Origin: Eucalyptus grandis
Taxonomy: Eukaryota; Streptophyta; Magnoliopsida; Myrtales; Myrtaceae
Direction: 5' to 3'
Assembly (NCBI RefSeq): GCF_016545825.1
Contig: NC_052619.1
Coordinates: forward strand, 70,380,115-70,444,114
DNA: 64,000 nucleotides
Under the pieces are notes generated by a model. The model was given only the letters and a program-made list of their open reading frames with translations, did no database searches and was not told where the DNA came from. The position numbers and the translations under genes were made by a program. Position 1 is the stretch's first letter. Every line of letters starts with the position of its first letter. This document shows, one piece after another, positions 48,224-60,474 of this stretch.

Positions 48224-49570
48224 ATCATTGGAAATGAGGAAAGAGAGAGAGAGAGAGAGAGTAGAAGCTTAAGGTTGAGAAGGGAGGTGTATCCCTAGAG
48301 AATAAGTGGGAGAGAAAGAGTACTAAGTGCTCATAATACTATTTCTATGTTATCGTTAATGGGTCGCTGGATTGTGTTGGATATGTGGTGGGCTATGGAT
48401 GACAAGTGACTAAAGGGGCATCACTAATGGCATCCCCTTTTAGAGATCAAAGCACTTTCGACCTTTTCAGATAGTGGCAATACCTATGTATTCTTTAATG
48501 AATAGCAATAAAGTAATGTCTCATCAAGATCAATATGTCTGGTGACTAGGTATATCTATTCAGTCGAATACTCAAAATTTGTTTATTGTTGTCATATGTA
48601 CCCGTCGGCATAATAATGACATGTATCGAGGGTTGATTTGTTGGTAAGAATCACCCTCATCAACAACATTTTATATTCTCTATCGTTACACGACCAATTT
48701 ATATCCTATTACTCTAAATGACTTAAACCAAACGAAATTACCATATGTGGGCAATTTATTAAGGTTAGCCTAAGAAACTAAGAACAAAAATTTGACCTTT
48801 GTAAACAATATCTGTTGGGTTGATCGATAATGGGGCAATTAGATGGATTGTTTAAAATTTTTACCAATGGCACTCGCTTTGTCATAATCCAATAAGGAAG
48901 ATCCTTGTCAACGGAGTAGATGGAAGTAAGTGAGAGTCGTCCAACCATTAATTTTCAATTGAAAGACCGTATGGTATACAAGGAAAAGAATCTTTGGAAG
49001 TGAAATAGGACCTAAAAGCTCCATGATTTGATTTGTTTTGGATGCAAAAATAGTCCACCTTGATCAAAGATTTAGCCGAGGGATTTGAAGAAAATTACAC
49101 GCTAATGGCCCCTGATGGTCACCGAATCATTGAGATTAATTGACGAACCATGAGGATTACTTGATGATTTGAGTGAGATGGCATTCTTAGAGACTATCAT
49201 GATAAATAGTAATTCAATCAAGTGAATTTATATATATTATGTGGTACTCATGGGTTCATTTTAACCAAATCACGGAAGCATAGTCTGCTTCTCGAGCTTG
49301 ACTCAGATTACGAAATTCTGAGCTCGATGCGTTATTCCATTTCGATTGAGCTTCAGGTCGAATGATTAAGGTTCTGTCATGACTCTGGCCCTTGGAGGCA
49401 GAAATTGGAATCATCACTCAAAAGACGATTTCCACTTATGATGGTCCACTGAAATTCAACTTCTTGAACGTTAGAAATTGGAATCATCACTCGAATGATT
49501 AAGTAACGAATCTCAATCTTTTTCCAACTTATTCGATCTCCTCAAGTACTTGGATCTTCAATGTGCGACT
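48224..49570. other. non-coding flank in copy B
   Basis: Counterpart of 26129-27493; GA run at 48243-48261. Nothing coding. Confidence 0.4.
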
Positions 49571-49580
49571 GTGAATAAGT

Positions 49581-52091
49581 GGGAAAATTATCCAAAAGGT
49601 CATAAACATATCATAAATGGTTAATTTAGTCTTAAACCTTTCTATTGTGCAAATTTAGTCTTAAAACCTTTGATGATTTGTAAATTTAGCTTTTAACCTC
49701 TCAATTGTGTTAATTAAAACTAAAACCTTTTAAAACTTTGTTAATTTAATCTTAAACCTTTTGACAATTTGCCAATTATCAATTTTACTAGAAATTGCTA
49801 ACGTGGACGTCGGTCGACTACTAAGGGTGTGTTTGGTAACCATTTTGTTCCAAGAAACAATTTTTGAATAGAAATAGTTTTTTCTATTTCTGTTCGGGAA
49901 CAATTTCTTAGTATACTTTACCAAAAAAAAAAAACAATTTCTGAGTATAATAATACTTGGTAACTGAAAAAAAAAAATTATTCCAAGAATAGAAATGCGT
50001 TTGGTAAACTTGTATAATTTTATTGTTTCTTTAATTTTTCAATATTTTTATTATATTTTTCCTTTTTTTTTTTCTTTTTCCTCCTTTGTGGCCAATCGCC
50101 AGCCATGGTGGTGGCCGGGGATTGGCCGGGCGAGGTCCGCGAACTCGCCGATGGCCTCGGTGGCTAGGTGAGCCTCGCTAGGCCACCCGGTGAGGCTCGA
50201 CCTCACCCTAGCTCGGCAAGGCCAAGCCTCGCGCCGAGCGACAAGGCTTGGCCTCACCTTTAGGCGAGCTCAAGCCTCACCGGCCAATGTGAGGCTTGAC
50301 CTTGCCAGATCTTGACGAGCTCGAGCTTCATCGGTGGCTAGGCGAGCTCCGCGTCGCCGGGGGCCGGCAACACTCCGGCAAGGTCACCAGCCAAAAGGAA
50401 GAAGGAAAGAGTAGAAAAGAAAAATTAAGAGAGAAAATTGTTTTTCGGAATTATTCCCGAGAATAAGAAGCTACTTTTTTCTACTTCTTGTTTTTGTTCC
50501 AAACCTGTTTTCGAGAACAAAAAAATAGATTTTTTGCTCCCGGGAATAAAAGTTTTAATAAACACGTTTCTATTCTTTTTTGTTCTCCGGAATAAAAGAA
50601 CATTGTTCTGAGGAACATAAACACTTTAACAAACAGGCCCTAAGGTGCTATTTGGTAACATTCCGGAGAACACATGTTTCTGTTCTTTTGTTCCCCGGAA
50701 TAGAAATAGAACAAAAACGTGTTTGGTAATTTTTTTGTTCCCAAGAACAAATTGTTCTTGGGAATAAATTTAGAGCGGGAAAAAAAATCATTTCTTGTTC
50801 CTGGGAACAACTCAAGAAATAAGTTTTTGTTTCTTTTTCTCTTTCTTTCTTCTTCCCTAGCTGGTCACCGGCTCGGCGATGGTCGGCGATCAACCAAACG
50901 AGGCCCGGCAACCTCGCTGGAGCCTCGTCAGCCCTTAGCTAGGTTGCCGCAAGCTCATCGGCCATTGGCAAGGCTCGGGGGAGCCTCATTATGGCTAGGT
51001 GAGGCTTGACCTCGCCCAAATCTAGCGAGGCCGAGCTTGCCAGGCCACCACGAGGCTTGGCGTTGCTTGGGTCGGTGTCACCTGGCCTCACGGTGGCCGG
51101 GCAAGGTTGGGCCTCATTGAGCCATGGTGAGGCTCGGGGGACCTCGCCGGTGGTCGGCAAGGCTCAAGAGGACCTCGCCAATGGCTGACAAGGCTCCCGA
51201 GGTCGGCAACCTCATCCGCCGGCCGTGACCATGGCCAAGCCGGCGATCGGCTAAGAGGAAGGAGAAGGAAAAAAAAAAAGGAAAGAAAAAAGAAAAATGT
51301 AATAAAATTATTAATATATTAAAAGAAATTTTAAGTCACAAAATTTTTTGGGGTTGTACCAAACGTGTTTTTGTTCTGGAATAGAAATTTTTATAGCTAT
51401 CAAATACTTTAAAATGCTCAGAAATTGTTCTCGAGAATAGAAATAGAAAAAAAAAATGTTTTTCAAAAGAAATTGTTCCTGGGGACAGAAATGTTAGCAT
51501 ACGCACCCTAACCATCCTACATGATGTGGATGAGGCTAACGTAAATAATTTTTGCTTTTTTTTTTCAAAAAAAATTATGTACTTTTTCTTCCTTTTTCCC
51601 CTTCTTTTCCATATACTTTTGGTCAGTACTTGGCCACGGCCGACGACAGGCAAGGGCCATCGCCTTTGTAGCCTAAGCGAGGGCCACCCTCATTTGGCAA
51701 GGGCCACAATGCCCTCACCGGCCATGGCTGAAAACTAGCCATGGGAAAAAGGAAAAGAAGGAAAAAAAAAAGGAAGAAGATTTAAATAAAATGCAAAAAT
51801 TATGTACATCAGCACTAATCATGCCACTCATGTCACTTAGGATAGTCACTAATTGGCCGGCGTACATGTCAACGACTCCAACGAAAATTGTTCTAAATGA
51901 CTAAATTGACAAATCATCAACATATTTAAGATTAAATTGGTGGATCTTCAGGTTTATAATTAAATTGACACGATTTTACGACTAAAGTGGTAAATCGTCA
52001 AAAGGTTTAGAATTAAATTGATACAATCGAAAAGTTTGGAACTGAATTAATCGTCGTACAATAAACTTAGGACTTTATGGACAATTATCCT
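49581..52091. mobile_element. Mutator-like long-TIR element with a nested Harbinger-like element, copy B
   Basis: Counterpart of 27504-29874. Flanks GTGAATAAGT (49571-49580) and GTGAATGATT (52092-52101) match at 8 of 10 positions, supporting a Mutator-type target duplication. GC core at 51600-51740. Confidence 0.62.
49825..51508. mobile_element. PIF/Harbinger-like element or tandem pair, copy B
   Basis: TAA target at 49822-49824 and 51509-51511, ends GGGTGTGTTTGGTAACC and the complement of GGGTGCGTATGCTAAC. Two CpG-rich cores (50090-50390 and 50860-51240), larger than in copy A, showing expansion or contraction since the duplication. Confidence 0.65.
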
Positions 52092-52101
52092 GTGAATGAT
52101 T

Positions 52102-53160
52102 GATGCAAAAAATACTTCTTGTAAGAATATGATAACTATCGAAGCTGCAAATGGGAACCACCAACTTGTTTTGCAACTTTGTTTGGGCTCGGAGTGGCTC
52201 TCTAAAGTCTAATCCTTAAGTTAATTCAAAGAGAAAAAAGTGGGAGAGAAAGGATAACCAAGTGCTCGGCTTATGTTGGACAATGGTGGTCTATGGATGA
52301 CTAGTGGCCAAAGAGGTGTGACAAATGGCATCCATATCATTTTAAAAACACGTTTTATTTTTTAAATAGTGCTCACAACGTTGGATGTTTGATGAATTAA
52401 CATTGTGGTACTTTAACAGGATGTCCAGTCACATTCACTTGAGAGAGAGAGACAGAGCAAATGATAAACAAAAAACACATGGGCCAATACTATAAGCCAC
52501 CACTTACAAAGCAAGACTTTCATTGGCAATTGTACCGTTTAGGTCAACCTCTCGTTTGTCAGTACTTACAAATGAGTAATTAGGTGTGAATTGCAAAATC
52601 CGATCACATGGTGCCCAAGATACTCTGGCAAAAATATATATACAATCTTTTTTTTTTTTTGTTTTTATGAAGAGGACAGCTAATCAATCTTATTTGTTAT
52701 TATTATTTTTCATCATGACCCTAATCTTTTTTCGAAAGTACGATGATACCAGTCTATGGAGGGTCAGGGCACATAAGATTAAAGTTGTGAATAAATAGCA
52801 AAATGTTTTTGAGGTCTCCCAAATCAGCAGTCATCTCTTCCTTTGACTCGACAATCAAGTCAGGCCGATTGACTCGCTGCGAAGTACACGACGCATGCAT
52901 TGAGCAAAGTGTACGTTCCTTAGATTAGTCAGTAATGGTGCCAAAACTTGTCGAACGCGTACCTTCCACCGAGTCCTCGCCGCTGAGTCCTTAGATAACA
53001 AGAAGCAAACATGAGCAGCTGCAAAAGATGCAACAAGTATGCGATCGGGGATTGCCGCCCCGCGACTCCAGCTTTGGCCTACACAAATCTATAATTTATC
53101 TACTACTGGAAAGAGATGAGCAGACATTTTTTTAAGTAAAGAAGTCTTAAGATTGACCAC
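52102..53160. other. distal flank of copy B
   Basis: Counterpart of 29885-31354 without the 305-bp insert. Non-coding. Confidence 0.45.
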
Positions 53161-53334
53161 CGGGCTCGACCCTCTAGTAGGGGTGAGCATCGGTCCAAGG
53201 TTACCCCTGGATTGACTCTAGATCAGCCCAACCCTGCCGATCCTGGTCCGATTTTTAAGAGGATTGGATCAGTCATTGGTCCTGGAATACTTGGACCAGC
53301 ATTGTGCAGGTTGGTCCTTGATCTCAGAAGTTTA

Positions 53335-54249
53335 TGGCGCATTTGGTAACTCTTATGTTCTCGGTTTTTTATTATGTTTCTGAAAACAATTTTTAAGGAT
53401 TTTAAATTGTTTAGTAACTGTCAAAAATTTCAATTCCTTGAATAAAATTGCATTTGGTACGCCTTCAAAATTTCTACTTCAAATCATTTTATTTTAATTT
53501 TTAAATTATTTTATTATTTTTCCTTTTTCTTATTTTCTTTCCTTTCTCCTCTTCTTTTCAAGGGTTGCTGGTCATCGGCCTTGAGATGACCAACGATCTC
53601 ACCGTAGCATTGCTAGCCCTCGCCAAAGCCGTGCCTCGTCGGCCCGAGCTTCACCGGGCCATTGCAAGGTCGGCCTTGCCTTGGCCGAGCGACGCCGACC
53701 TCATGGTGGCCCGGCGTAGTCGAGCCCCGCTGACGGCTAGGCGAGCTCGGCCAAGCCTTGCCAAATTTGGGTGAGGTCGAGCCTTGCCCAACCATGGCTT
53801 GGCCGAGGCTCGCCGGTGGTTGGGGGAGACTTGGGCTAGGCCCGCTTGGCCACCGACAAGCCCCCAACGAGCTCGCCAAACCTCGCTTTGGCTTGGCAAG
53901 CCTCCGGCAAGATCGTCGGACTGGTCACCAGAGACCGACAGCGGTGGAAGGCGGCGGTGACCGTGGCAGCAACGGTTGAAGAAGAGAAGAGAGGGAAGAA
54001 GAATAAGAAGAAAGAAGTAAAAAGAGAAAAAAATGAGTTGGCTTGATTCTAAAATTGTTTTCGAGAATAAATAATCAACTTTTTTTTTACTTCTTATTTC
54101 TATTCTAAATCTACTTCCGGAAAAAAATAAAAAAATAAAAATTTATTTCTAGGAATAAAAATTTTATCAAACGAATTTTTGTTCTAAATCTACTATCGCG
54201 AACAAAAGAACGGAAATTGTTACTATTTGGCAAGTTGTCAAATACACCC
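53335..54249. mobile_element. Harbinger-like element nested in the hAT element
   Basis: Ends TGGCGCATTTGGTAAC and the complement of GGGTGTATTTGACAAC, flanked by TTA (53332-53334, 54250-54252). CpG-rich core at 53560-53980 between a pyrimidine tract (CCTTTCTCCTCTTCTTTTC) and a purine tract (GAAGAAGAGAAGAGAGG). Non-coding. Confidence 0.6.
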
Positions 54250-54599
54250 TTAGGTCGATTCAATCCGAACCAACCCTAACTATATATTATATATAATATA
54301 TCTAAAATGTATTATATATCTAATATATTATTATAATTTTTTATATAGAAAAAACCCTAAGTCAAACAACGTCAACAGTATTAAACAGCTCCATTTTACA
54401 CAATTCTTTAATAGCTTAGACTTTTAATGTCTTTTTCAGAGTCAACAACCATAATTTATAAATGAAGAAAATGTCTCTATGAGAAGTCCTCATAACGTCC
54501 AAAACAGCGTAAACAACTCCTCACGGCATCCTCCTGCAGTAGTCATTCTCTTCTGTCTTTTATATCCTCTTAGTCTTCAATTTACCAAAATCGAAAGAA

Positions 54600-54785
54600 A
54601 CAACTTCCTCGCTTGCCGCTCGACACTCGCCTCGCTCACTTTTGGTCACTCGCGCTACTCACGCCGTCCGTCCCTCAATGCTCACCCCGCTTATCGCTTG
54701 TCGCTCGACGCTCACCCTACTTGTTGCTCGCTGCTTGACATTCTTTCCACTTGCCGCTCACCGCTCACCTCTCTTCATTAACCTC
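54600..54785. repeat. degenerate CTCGC/GCTCAC repeat
   Basis: Repeated words CTTGCCGCTC, GACGCTCACC and CACTCGCCTCGCTCAC over about 180 bp; the open frame through it is an effect of the triplet-like repeat. Confidence 0.5.
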
Positions 54786-55047
54786 ACTCATCACCGAACA
54801 TATTGAGTCAGTTCGGTCTTCAATCACCTTTTCAGGAAGTACAAAAAATGAAACAAAAAAATTATCGATTGGTCTTAGGTTGACTCTGGAACTAAACCGA
54901 ACCCATTGGATCAATTTCATCATCGGTCCAAGTCTCAATAGGTTTGGTCATCGGTCTCAAAAATTGAGAATCAACACTATCCGAGTTGGTCTTAGGGTTA
55001 AGGGGTGGACTAATCCAACCCGGACTATACTCATCTTTACCCTCTAG

Positions 55048-55137
55048 TGTGACTCTCGGCTCCGCCAAAGGGCACGTAGGGTTTGATATTCAAAAGTGAG
55101 CGTCCGTGGAACTCCACTAAGGTATAAAGAATGCTTA
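55048..55137. other. short unique flank
   Basis: Less AT-rich stretch after the hAT target duplication; no homology to the right flank of copy A. Confidence 0.4.
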
Positions 55138-55140
55138 TGA

Positions 55141-55233
<93 letters not shown>

Positions 55234-55243
55234 TATTATTATT
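55138..55243. repeat. TTA microsatellite, about 35 units
   Basis: Near-perfect ATT/TTA triplets for just over 100 bp with one interruption near the right end. Longest simple repeat in the window. Confidence 0.95.
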
Positions 55244-57035
55244 GACATTATAGAGGTTTAGTGTTAGCATTACATCTTGACCAATGTCGATATATATGTA
55301 ATTTATGTATACGCATAATGCTTGAGGATGATCTCTAGGTTCTAATGGAGCCTAATTCTAACTCGACTAGTTGAGCTTTTACAAGGTCAAACTAAGAAGA
55401 GTGAAAATTGAAACTTTGCTTGTTTTGTGAAAATGAATAATTTCAAAAATATTTTTTTTCTAAAAATGATCACTTAAAATAATTAGTTAATGAAGAATGT
55501 TTTCATTAGTGACAACAATTTGTATTTAAATATTTTCGTGAGCGACAAAAAGTATTTTTCATTCATTTAGTTTTGCAATCGATACAAGTGATTATTCCGA
55601 CAAAACTATTTTCCAAAATTATTTATTCTCCGTAAAATAAGTGAAGCTTTAAAGCAAGCAAAAACCAGCTTTGTTAGAGAAAAGAGGAGGCGGGGGAAAT
55701 TGGAAATAGGGGAGGAAGATGGATAAAAATGTAGATATTTTGTTAGTGAGTAATTTCAAATTTAGGGAAAAGTTCTCTCCCTTAATTTTCTAAAACAAGG
55801 CCTGGGCCCAATCTGCAATTTTATCGTTTGGTCTACGTCGAGCCCTGGCCCAGTCAAACTTTCTGTTTGTTTGACTTTTTATACAGAAGCCGCTGGGCCT
55901 AGCTTTTTCCCAATGTAAAGGATTCGATTATTAGTAGACAGAGCTTAGAGAACGCTTATGTGCCCCACGTTTACAAGAATATTTTAACAAGCTGTCCTAC
56001 AAAAATATAATTACAATAGAATACCATTGTAGCTTACATACAACAATATTTTAAGGTATCATTAGATGTAAAAGTTTCGCATCGAACTAAATTATCAAAG
56101 TACGAAGAAACTAATTCATATAAAATTAGAGATTCACATGCATAATATAAAACATTGTACTATCTCTTAAATGTATATAATTAATAAATGCTTTTCTCGA
56201 CTAGCTAATATGGTCAAAGCTTTAAATTATTTTATTATGCTAAAAAAAAATTACATTTGTTGAAGACAGATGAGTTACAATTGCATAGTAAAAGTAATGA
56301 GGAGATAGGAGAATGATGAGAGGCAATCAACTAGTGCATCCATATATTGTTACTTTTGTGAAGAGAATACCAAAGTCTTTTCTTGCAATAAGGAAAGTTC
56401 AATTCCAGCAATCTACGACCTTAATTGGCACAATTTGAGTCAACACTTAGAGAAGACTTTTTTATAATAGTTATGTACTTATACACTATTAATTAAATAG
56501 GTAGATCCAAGATCTACTTCAATCTCAAATTTCTACAAAAACGTTTCATGAAGAACCTTTGTATATACAATAAATGTTATATGACAACACAACCTCTATA
56601 GATGGACAATTTTGTAATGTATAAGAATTGAGATAATTGGAATAAACCTCTTAAACTTTATATGTGAATTCAAAATATATTCTTAGATCACGCACTCGAT
56701 GATTTTGATTATGACAAAATTGCATATTCAAGTACTAACGTATTTGTTCGGGTGGATGCACGGAGATATAAAATGTAAGTTCTGCAAATGTTGGTCATAG
56801 CAGCAAGCGATATCTACATCTCTACACCTTGATACCACGACTGGGAGTTTCTATTAATGGAAAGTCAAAGTGTCCGAATTCTATGGATGGAGAAGAAGAC
56901 TCAGCACTGTGAAACTTCGTAATCAAGTGTAAGAAGTGTCGTTCAGCCCTAACTAAGAAAGCATGTCGTGTTAAGGAATGCGGTGATTGATTGATCTATA
57001 ATTGGAAAGAAACATGAAGATGCACATGTTGATAA
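55244..57035. other. gene-free AT-rich DNA
   Basis: No frame above noise, no recognisable transposon ends or RNA genes. Confidence 0.45.
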
Positions 57036-57470
57036 AAAAAAAAAATGCTGCTATGCTGACGGCATTGTCATTTTTTTGTGAATAATGGGGCCTTTTTTAC
57101 CGCACATTATAATTGAAATGGTATCGGCGACCAATTTATTAGAGGATATTTCTCTTTTTAAAAAAGAAAATGAAACCAAAAAAGAAAGGAAACTTAATTA
57201 CTGCTTGTGAGCATTTTTTTTCAAAAAAAAAAAAAAATGCTGCTATGCCGACGGCACCGTTATTCCGCTGACGGCACCGTTATTCCCTATGAATAACGGT
57301 GGCTTTCTTTCCAACGTTGCAATTGAAATGGAATTGGCAACCTGATAAATAGACAAGGAGCAAATTTGGAAAAGAATCTTGACAGAAAATTCTTAGATAA
57401 TAGAAGGAGATAGTGATCCCAACAAGAAGGAAACATAATTACTACTTGTGAGCATTTATATTAACACTTG
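57036..57470. repeat. diverged tandem duplication
   Basis: 57040-57215 and 57226-57467 share the order AAATGCTGCTATG-CGACGGCA..., GAATAA..GG, AATTGAAATGG, GGAAAC.TAATTACT.CTTG and TGAGCATTT. The second unit carries an inner repeat of TGACGGCACCGTTATTCC. Confidence 0.7.
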
Positions 57471-59578
57471 GAATAACTACTTAAATGTAAAACTCAATTC
57501 TTTTATAGCATACTCACAAATACATTTTCACTTATTACAGATACAATGAAAGTCAAGTTAGTAACCGACACATGTATTTTTACCTAATATAATGAGATTT
57601 CAACTCAACGAGTAAAAATGTGTACACTGCAATAAGTCCATTTCTAGCATTTGTTGAATTTAATACATTCTTATCTAGTTAAGTTGTTTTGGATTGAAAA
57701 TTGGCTAGCATGGTGATTAGGGTTGTACAAAAAAAAAAAAAAAAGTGAGGCAAAATAATCTAATCAAACGAATTCAATATACTCAAAATTTTTAAATAAA
57801 TTTCATTTTTGGCTAGTCACAAGATGATGATGTTGATTTTCAAGTTAATATGAACTGTCATGACTCTAGTTGAATTTATTATTGTTTTAAGTAGAGATGA
57901 TTAGGTATTGCTATTGCTAAAACAAAGGGCCTTAAGTAAAAAAAAAAAAAAATTGTAGTAGTGACCACATTATCCATTGTGGATCGCACTCTTAATTTAA
58001 AATTATTACTTACATCATCAATAGCTAATTATTCCATGTAATCCAGGAAAATATAATGTTTTAGAGAGCATTTTTTTTTCATTATAATAATGGATGTATA
58101 GAATTGTACTTAACTTTGTCAAATTTTAAATTTTTTAATGATATCTTTTAGAAAATCATGCAATAACGTCATGAAAAAAAAAAATTTGAATTATTAGATT
58201 CACGAATAAAATGAAAGTTGGGTAATTTAAATACATGAATTGTAATGACAAATATAGAGTTATAATTAAACTAAATGCATTTAGCAAAAATTGTAGATTC
58301 TCTTTTATTTGTGCCTAGGTTCTTTTTATAATAATGGTTTGCTAGTACAAAATAAAACAAAAGAAATATGCAACTCATTAGTACAATAATTAATTGATTA
58401 TTTGTCAAATAAACTATTTTTTTAAAAGTGGGATGCCAATTTCGTCCCAAATGAGAAGAAAACAGAAAGGAAAGGAGAAAATGTAAAAATTAATCTTAAA
58501 TGAAGAGTAGGCCTCACATTTGACCTCGTTAGTTGTTTTAGAGGGGTATAGGTAGTTTTGTCTTGGGAAATGAGTAGAGAGCAGTGCTGTTATATATAAT
58601 AAAAAAAACAGACAATGAAATGTCAGCTACAAGTGTTAAAGATGAAAAATGGGAGATTCACTGGTGAAAAAAAGATTTAAGGTGAATATCTAGTGGATAT
58701 TTAAGTAGACTCCAAAGTTTTAATGCAACATTTAAAATAGTGAATATTATTCTCCAGCTAAAGAAAATATTTAAAGGATATTTTCCCAAATTAAAGAAAC
58801 TTAATAGCACAAAAAGAAACTTTATATGGAATTTTATTGAAAATCTTTTTTTTTTTTTTTTTAACTTTAGCTTTGACTCATGTGATCTTAAAATTGATCT
58901 TGTAATGTTTTAGGTCCTTACATATTTTCATCTACAAAATTTGAACAACGGGTAATTTTTTTGTCTACTAATTTATTATTAATGATTTCTTTTTAGTTAG
59001 TGATTATATTATTCTACTTGTGATTTGTGGTTATCTATATTTCAGTATTTAATTTGTTTTTTCATCCTCCATATTAAAAAAATTCCACTTAATGAGATTT
59101 GTGAGGGTTTCCCTTTCAAATTAATGCTTCTTGGGCCTTTTTAAATCCTCTAATCGAATCTTAAAATAAGCCAGGAAGATGGGAAGCAATGGGAAGTAAA
59201 ATAAATAAATAAAACCGTAACCCATGGAACCCATCTTCCAATTTCCTCCACGAAAATTTGACAGTTCTTACCATCACAAAAGCCTCACCATTAAGCTACC
59301 TGGGCCCTTTTGTCTTATAGTAAAATTAAAACCAAACATTAAAGAAAAAGGAAAAAATAATCTTAAATTAAGAGTAGAATTTACAATGAATAATATAGTC
59401 ACTTTAAGGTGATAAAAGTGTAAAAAGTTAAAATTGGAGTGAAAAAAGCGCAAGCTTAATGAATTTGTGATATTTCTGATTCGGACTTGTATTAGCTTTA
59501 AGTTGAGTAAAACTTTACTATTGACAAATTTAAGCAATGCATATAGGTTTTACTATATCTTTTTTCTTAGTTTTCAAA
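57471..59578. other. gene-free AT-rich DNA
   Basis: Many A- and T-runs. The open frames at 59224-59537 are not recognisable. No transposon ends could be fixed. Confidence 0.4.
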
Positions 59579-60146
59579 GGGGCAAATACCACCAAAAAAA
59601 AAAAACCATAAATTATGCCCATTGTAACATAACACCCAACTTTTTTTATGTCACAAAAAACCCTAAATTTACCGATTGTGACCAAAAACCCCCCAACTTT
59701 TTTGTATCACAAAAAACCAAAAACTTATTCATATGTGGCATATATACCGTTTATTTCAGTTTCATCTAAGATATTTCTGCCACATTGGTATAAATTTGAG
59801 GTTTTTTAGTACACAAAAAACGTTTGGAGTAACCACCACCTGCGGTGGCCCAGTTGGATAAAGCTCTCCATTGAAACTAACGAAAGTGGAGGGGGTCGAA
59901 TCCCGCTGGCCGCACGGGATCTTAAGCGCGACGTCGGGGTGGTGGGTTCTCCGCTAGTGTCACCAGGGTTTACCCACCAGCTACCGGCTGTATGGGAATC
60001 CCTGGGTATCAAAAAAAAAAACAACGTTTGGAGTATTTATATCATAATAGGAAAATTTAAGGTTTTTAATGATTAAAAAAAAAAGTCCGAGGTATTTGTG
60101 TCATAGTGAGCATGGTTTTTTTTTTTTTTTTTTGCAGTACTAACCC
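59579..60146. mobile_element. MITE-like element interrupted by a SINE
   Basis: Left end GGGGCAAATACCACCAAAAA and the right end read inward (GGGTTAGTACTGCAAAAAA) are imperfect inverted repeats. Inner arms carry repeated units TTTTTTATGTCACAAAAAAC and CCTAAATTTA. A SINE sits inside at 59832-60024. Confidence 0.45.
59832..60024 (+). mobile_element. tRNA-derived SINE
   Basis: 193 bp with pol III box A TGGCCCAGTTGG at 59846-59857 and box B GGTCGAATCCC at 59894-59904, spaced as in a tRNA promoter. A CpG-bearing body is followed by a poly-A tail at 60011-60021. An exact 11-bp target duplication CGTTTGGAGTA flanks it (59821-59831, 60025-60035). No coding capacity. Confidence 0.9.
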
Positions 60147-60470
60147 TTTTTTTTAGTAAAGATATTTTTTTCTTAGTTAAATTTGGTATCTATGGCCAAA
60201 GAAAGGAATTAAGTTGTGATCTCTTGTTATTTGGTGTTATTAGAATTAGACCATAACAAAGTAATTTTCTCGCTAAGATAATTGTCATGTTTAGTTGACT
60301 TTTTATTCATTGAATTGAGTAGGTAAAATTATATATTGTTATGCCAAAGTCATGTAGGATACCATTTTAGTTGTAATAAATGAAAGTGTAACATGAAAGA
60401 TTTTTTTTTTTAGCTGCAATTAAAATAATTGTCATATTTAGACTTGCCTTTGTTCTTTGGTGGAAGAATA
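60147..60470. other. AT-rich spacer
   Basis: Nothing recognisable. Confidence 0.4.
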
Positions 60471-60474
60471 CTAA

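Larger units (their letters stand above)
35126..53160. repeat. segmental duplication, copy B (laccase-bearing)
   Basis: Same order and orientation as 14703-31354. Longer because of LINE (36088-36734) and hAT (47034-48215) insertions made after the duplication. Homology stops at 53160, nine bases before the target duplication of another hAT element. Confidence 0.93.
53178..55039. mobile_element. hAT-like element at the right edge of copy B
   Basis: Left end TAGGGGTGAGCATCGGTCC; the right end is the complement of TAAAGATGAGTATAGTCC. Exact 8-bp target CCCTCTAG at 53170-53177 and 55040-55047. It contains a nested Harbinger-like element (53335-54249) and, at 54600-54780, degenerate CGCTCGCCGCTCGACGCTC-type repeats. 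No transposase. Confidence 0.75.

Noticed and set aside
53565..54046. Overlapping open frames on both strands (up to 88 codons)
   Set aside because: Same explanation: CpG-rich core of a nested transposon, no recognisable protein.
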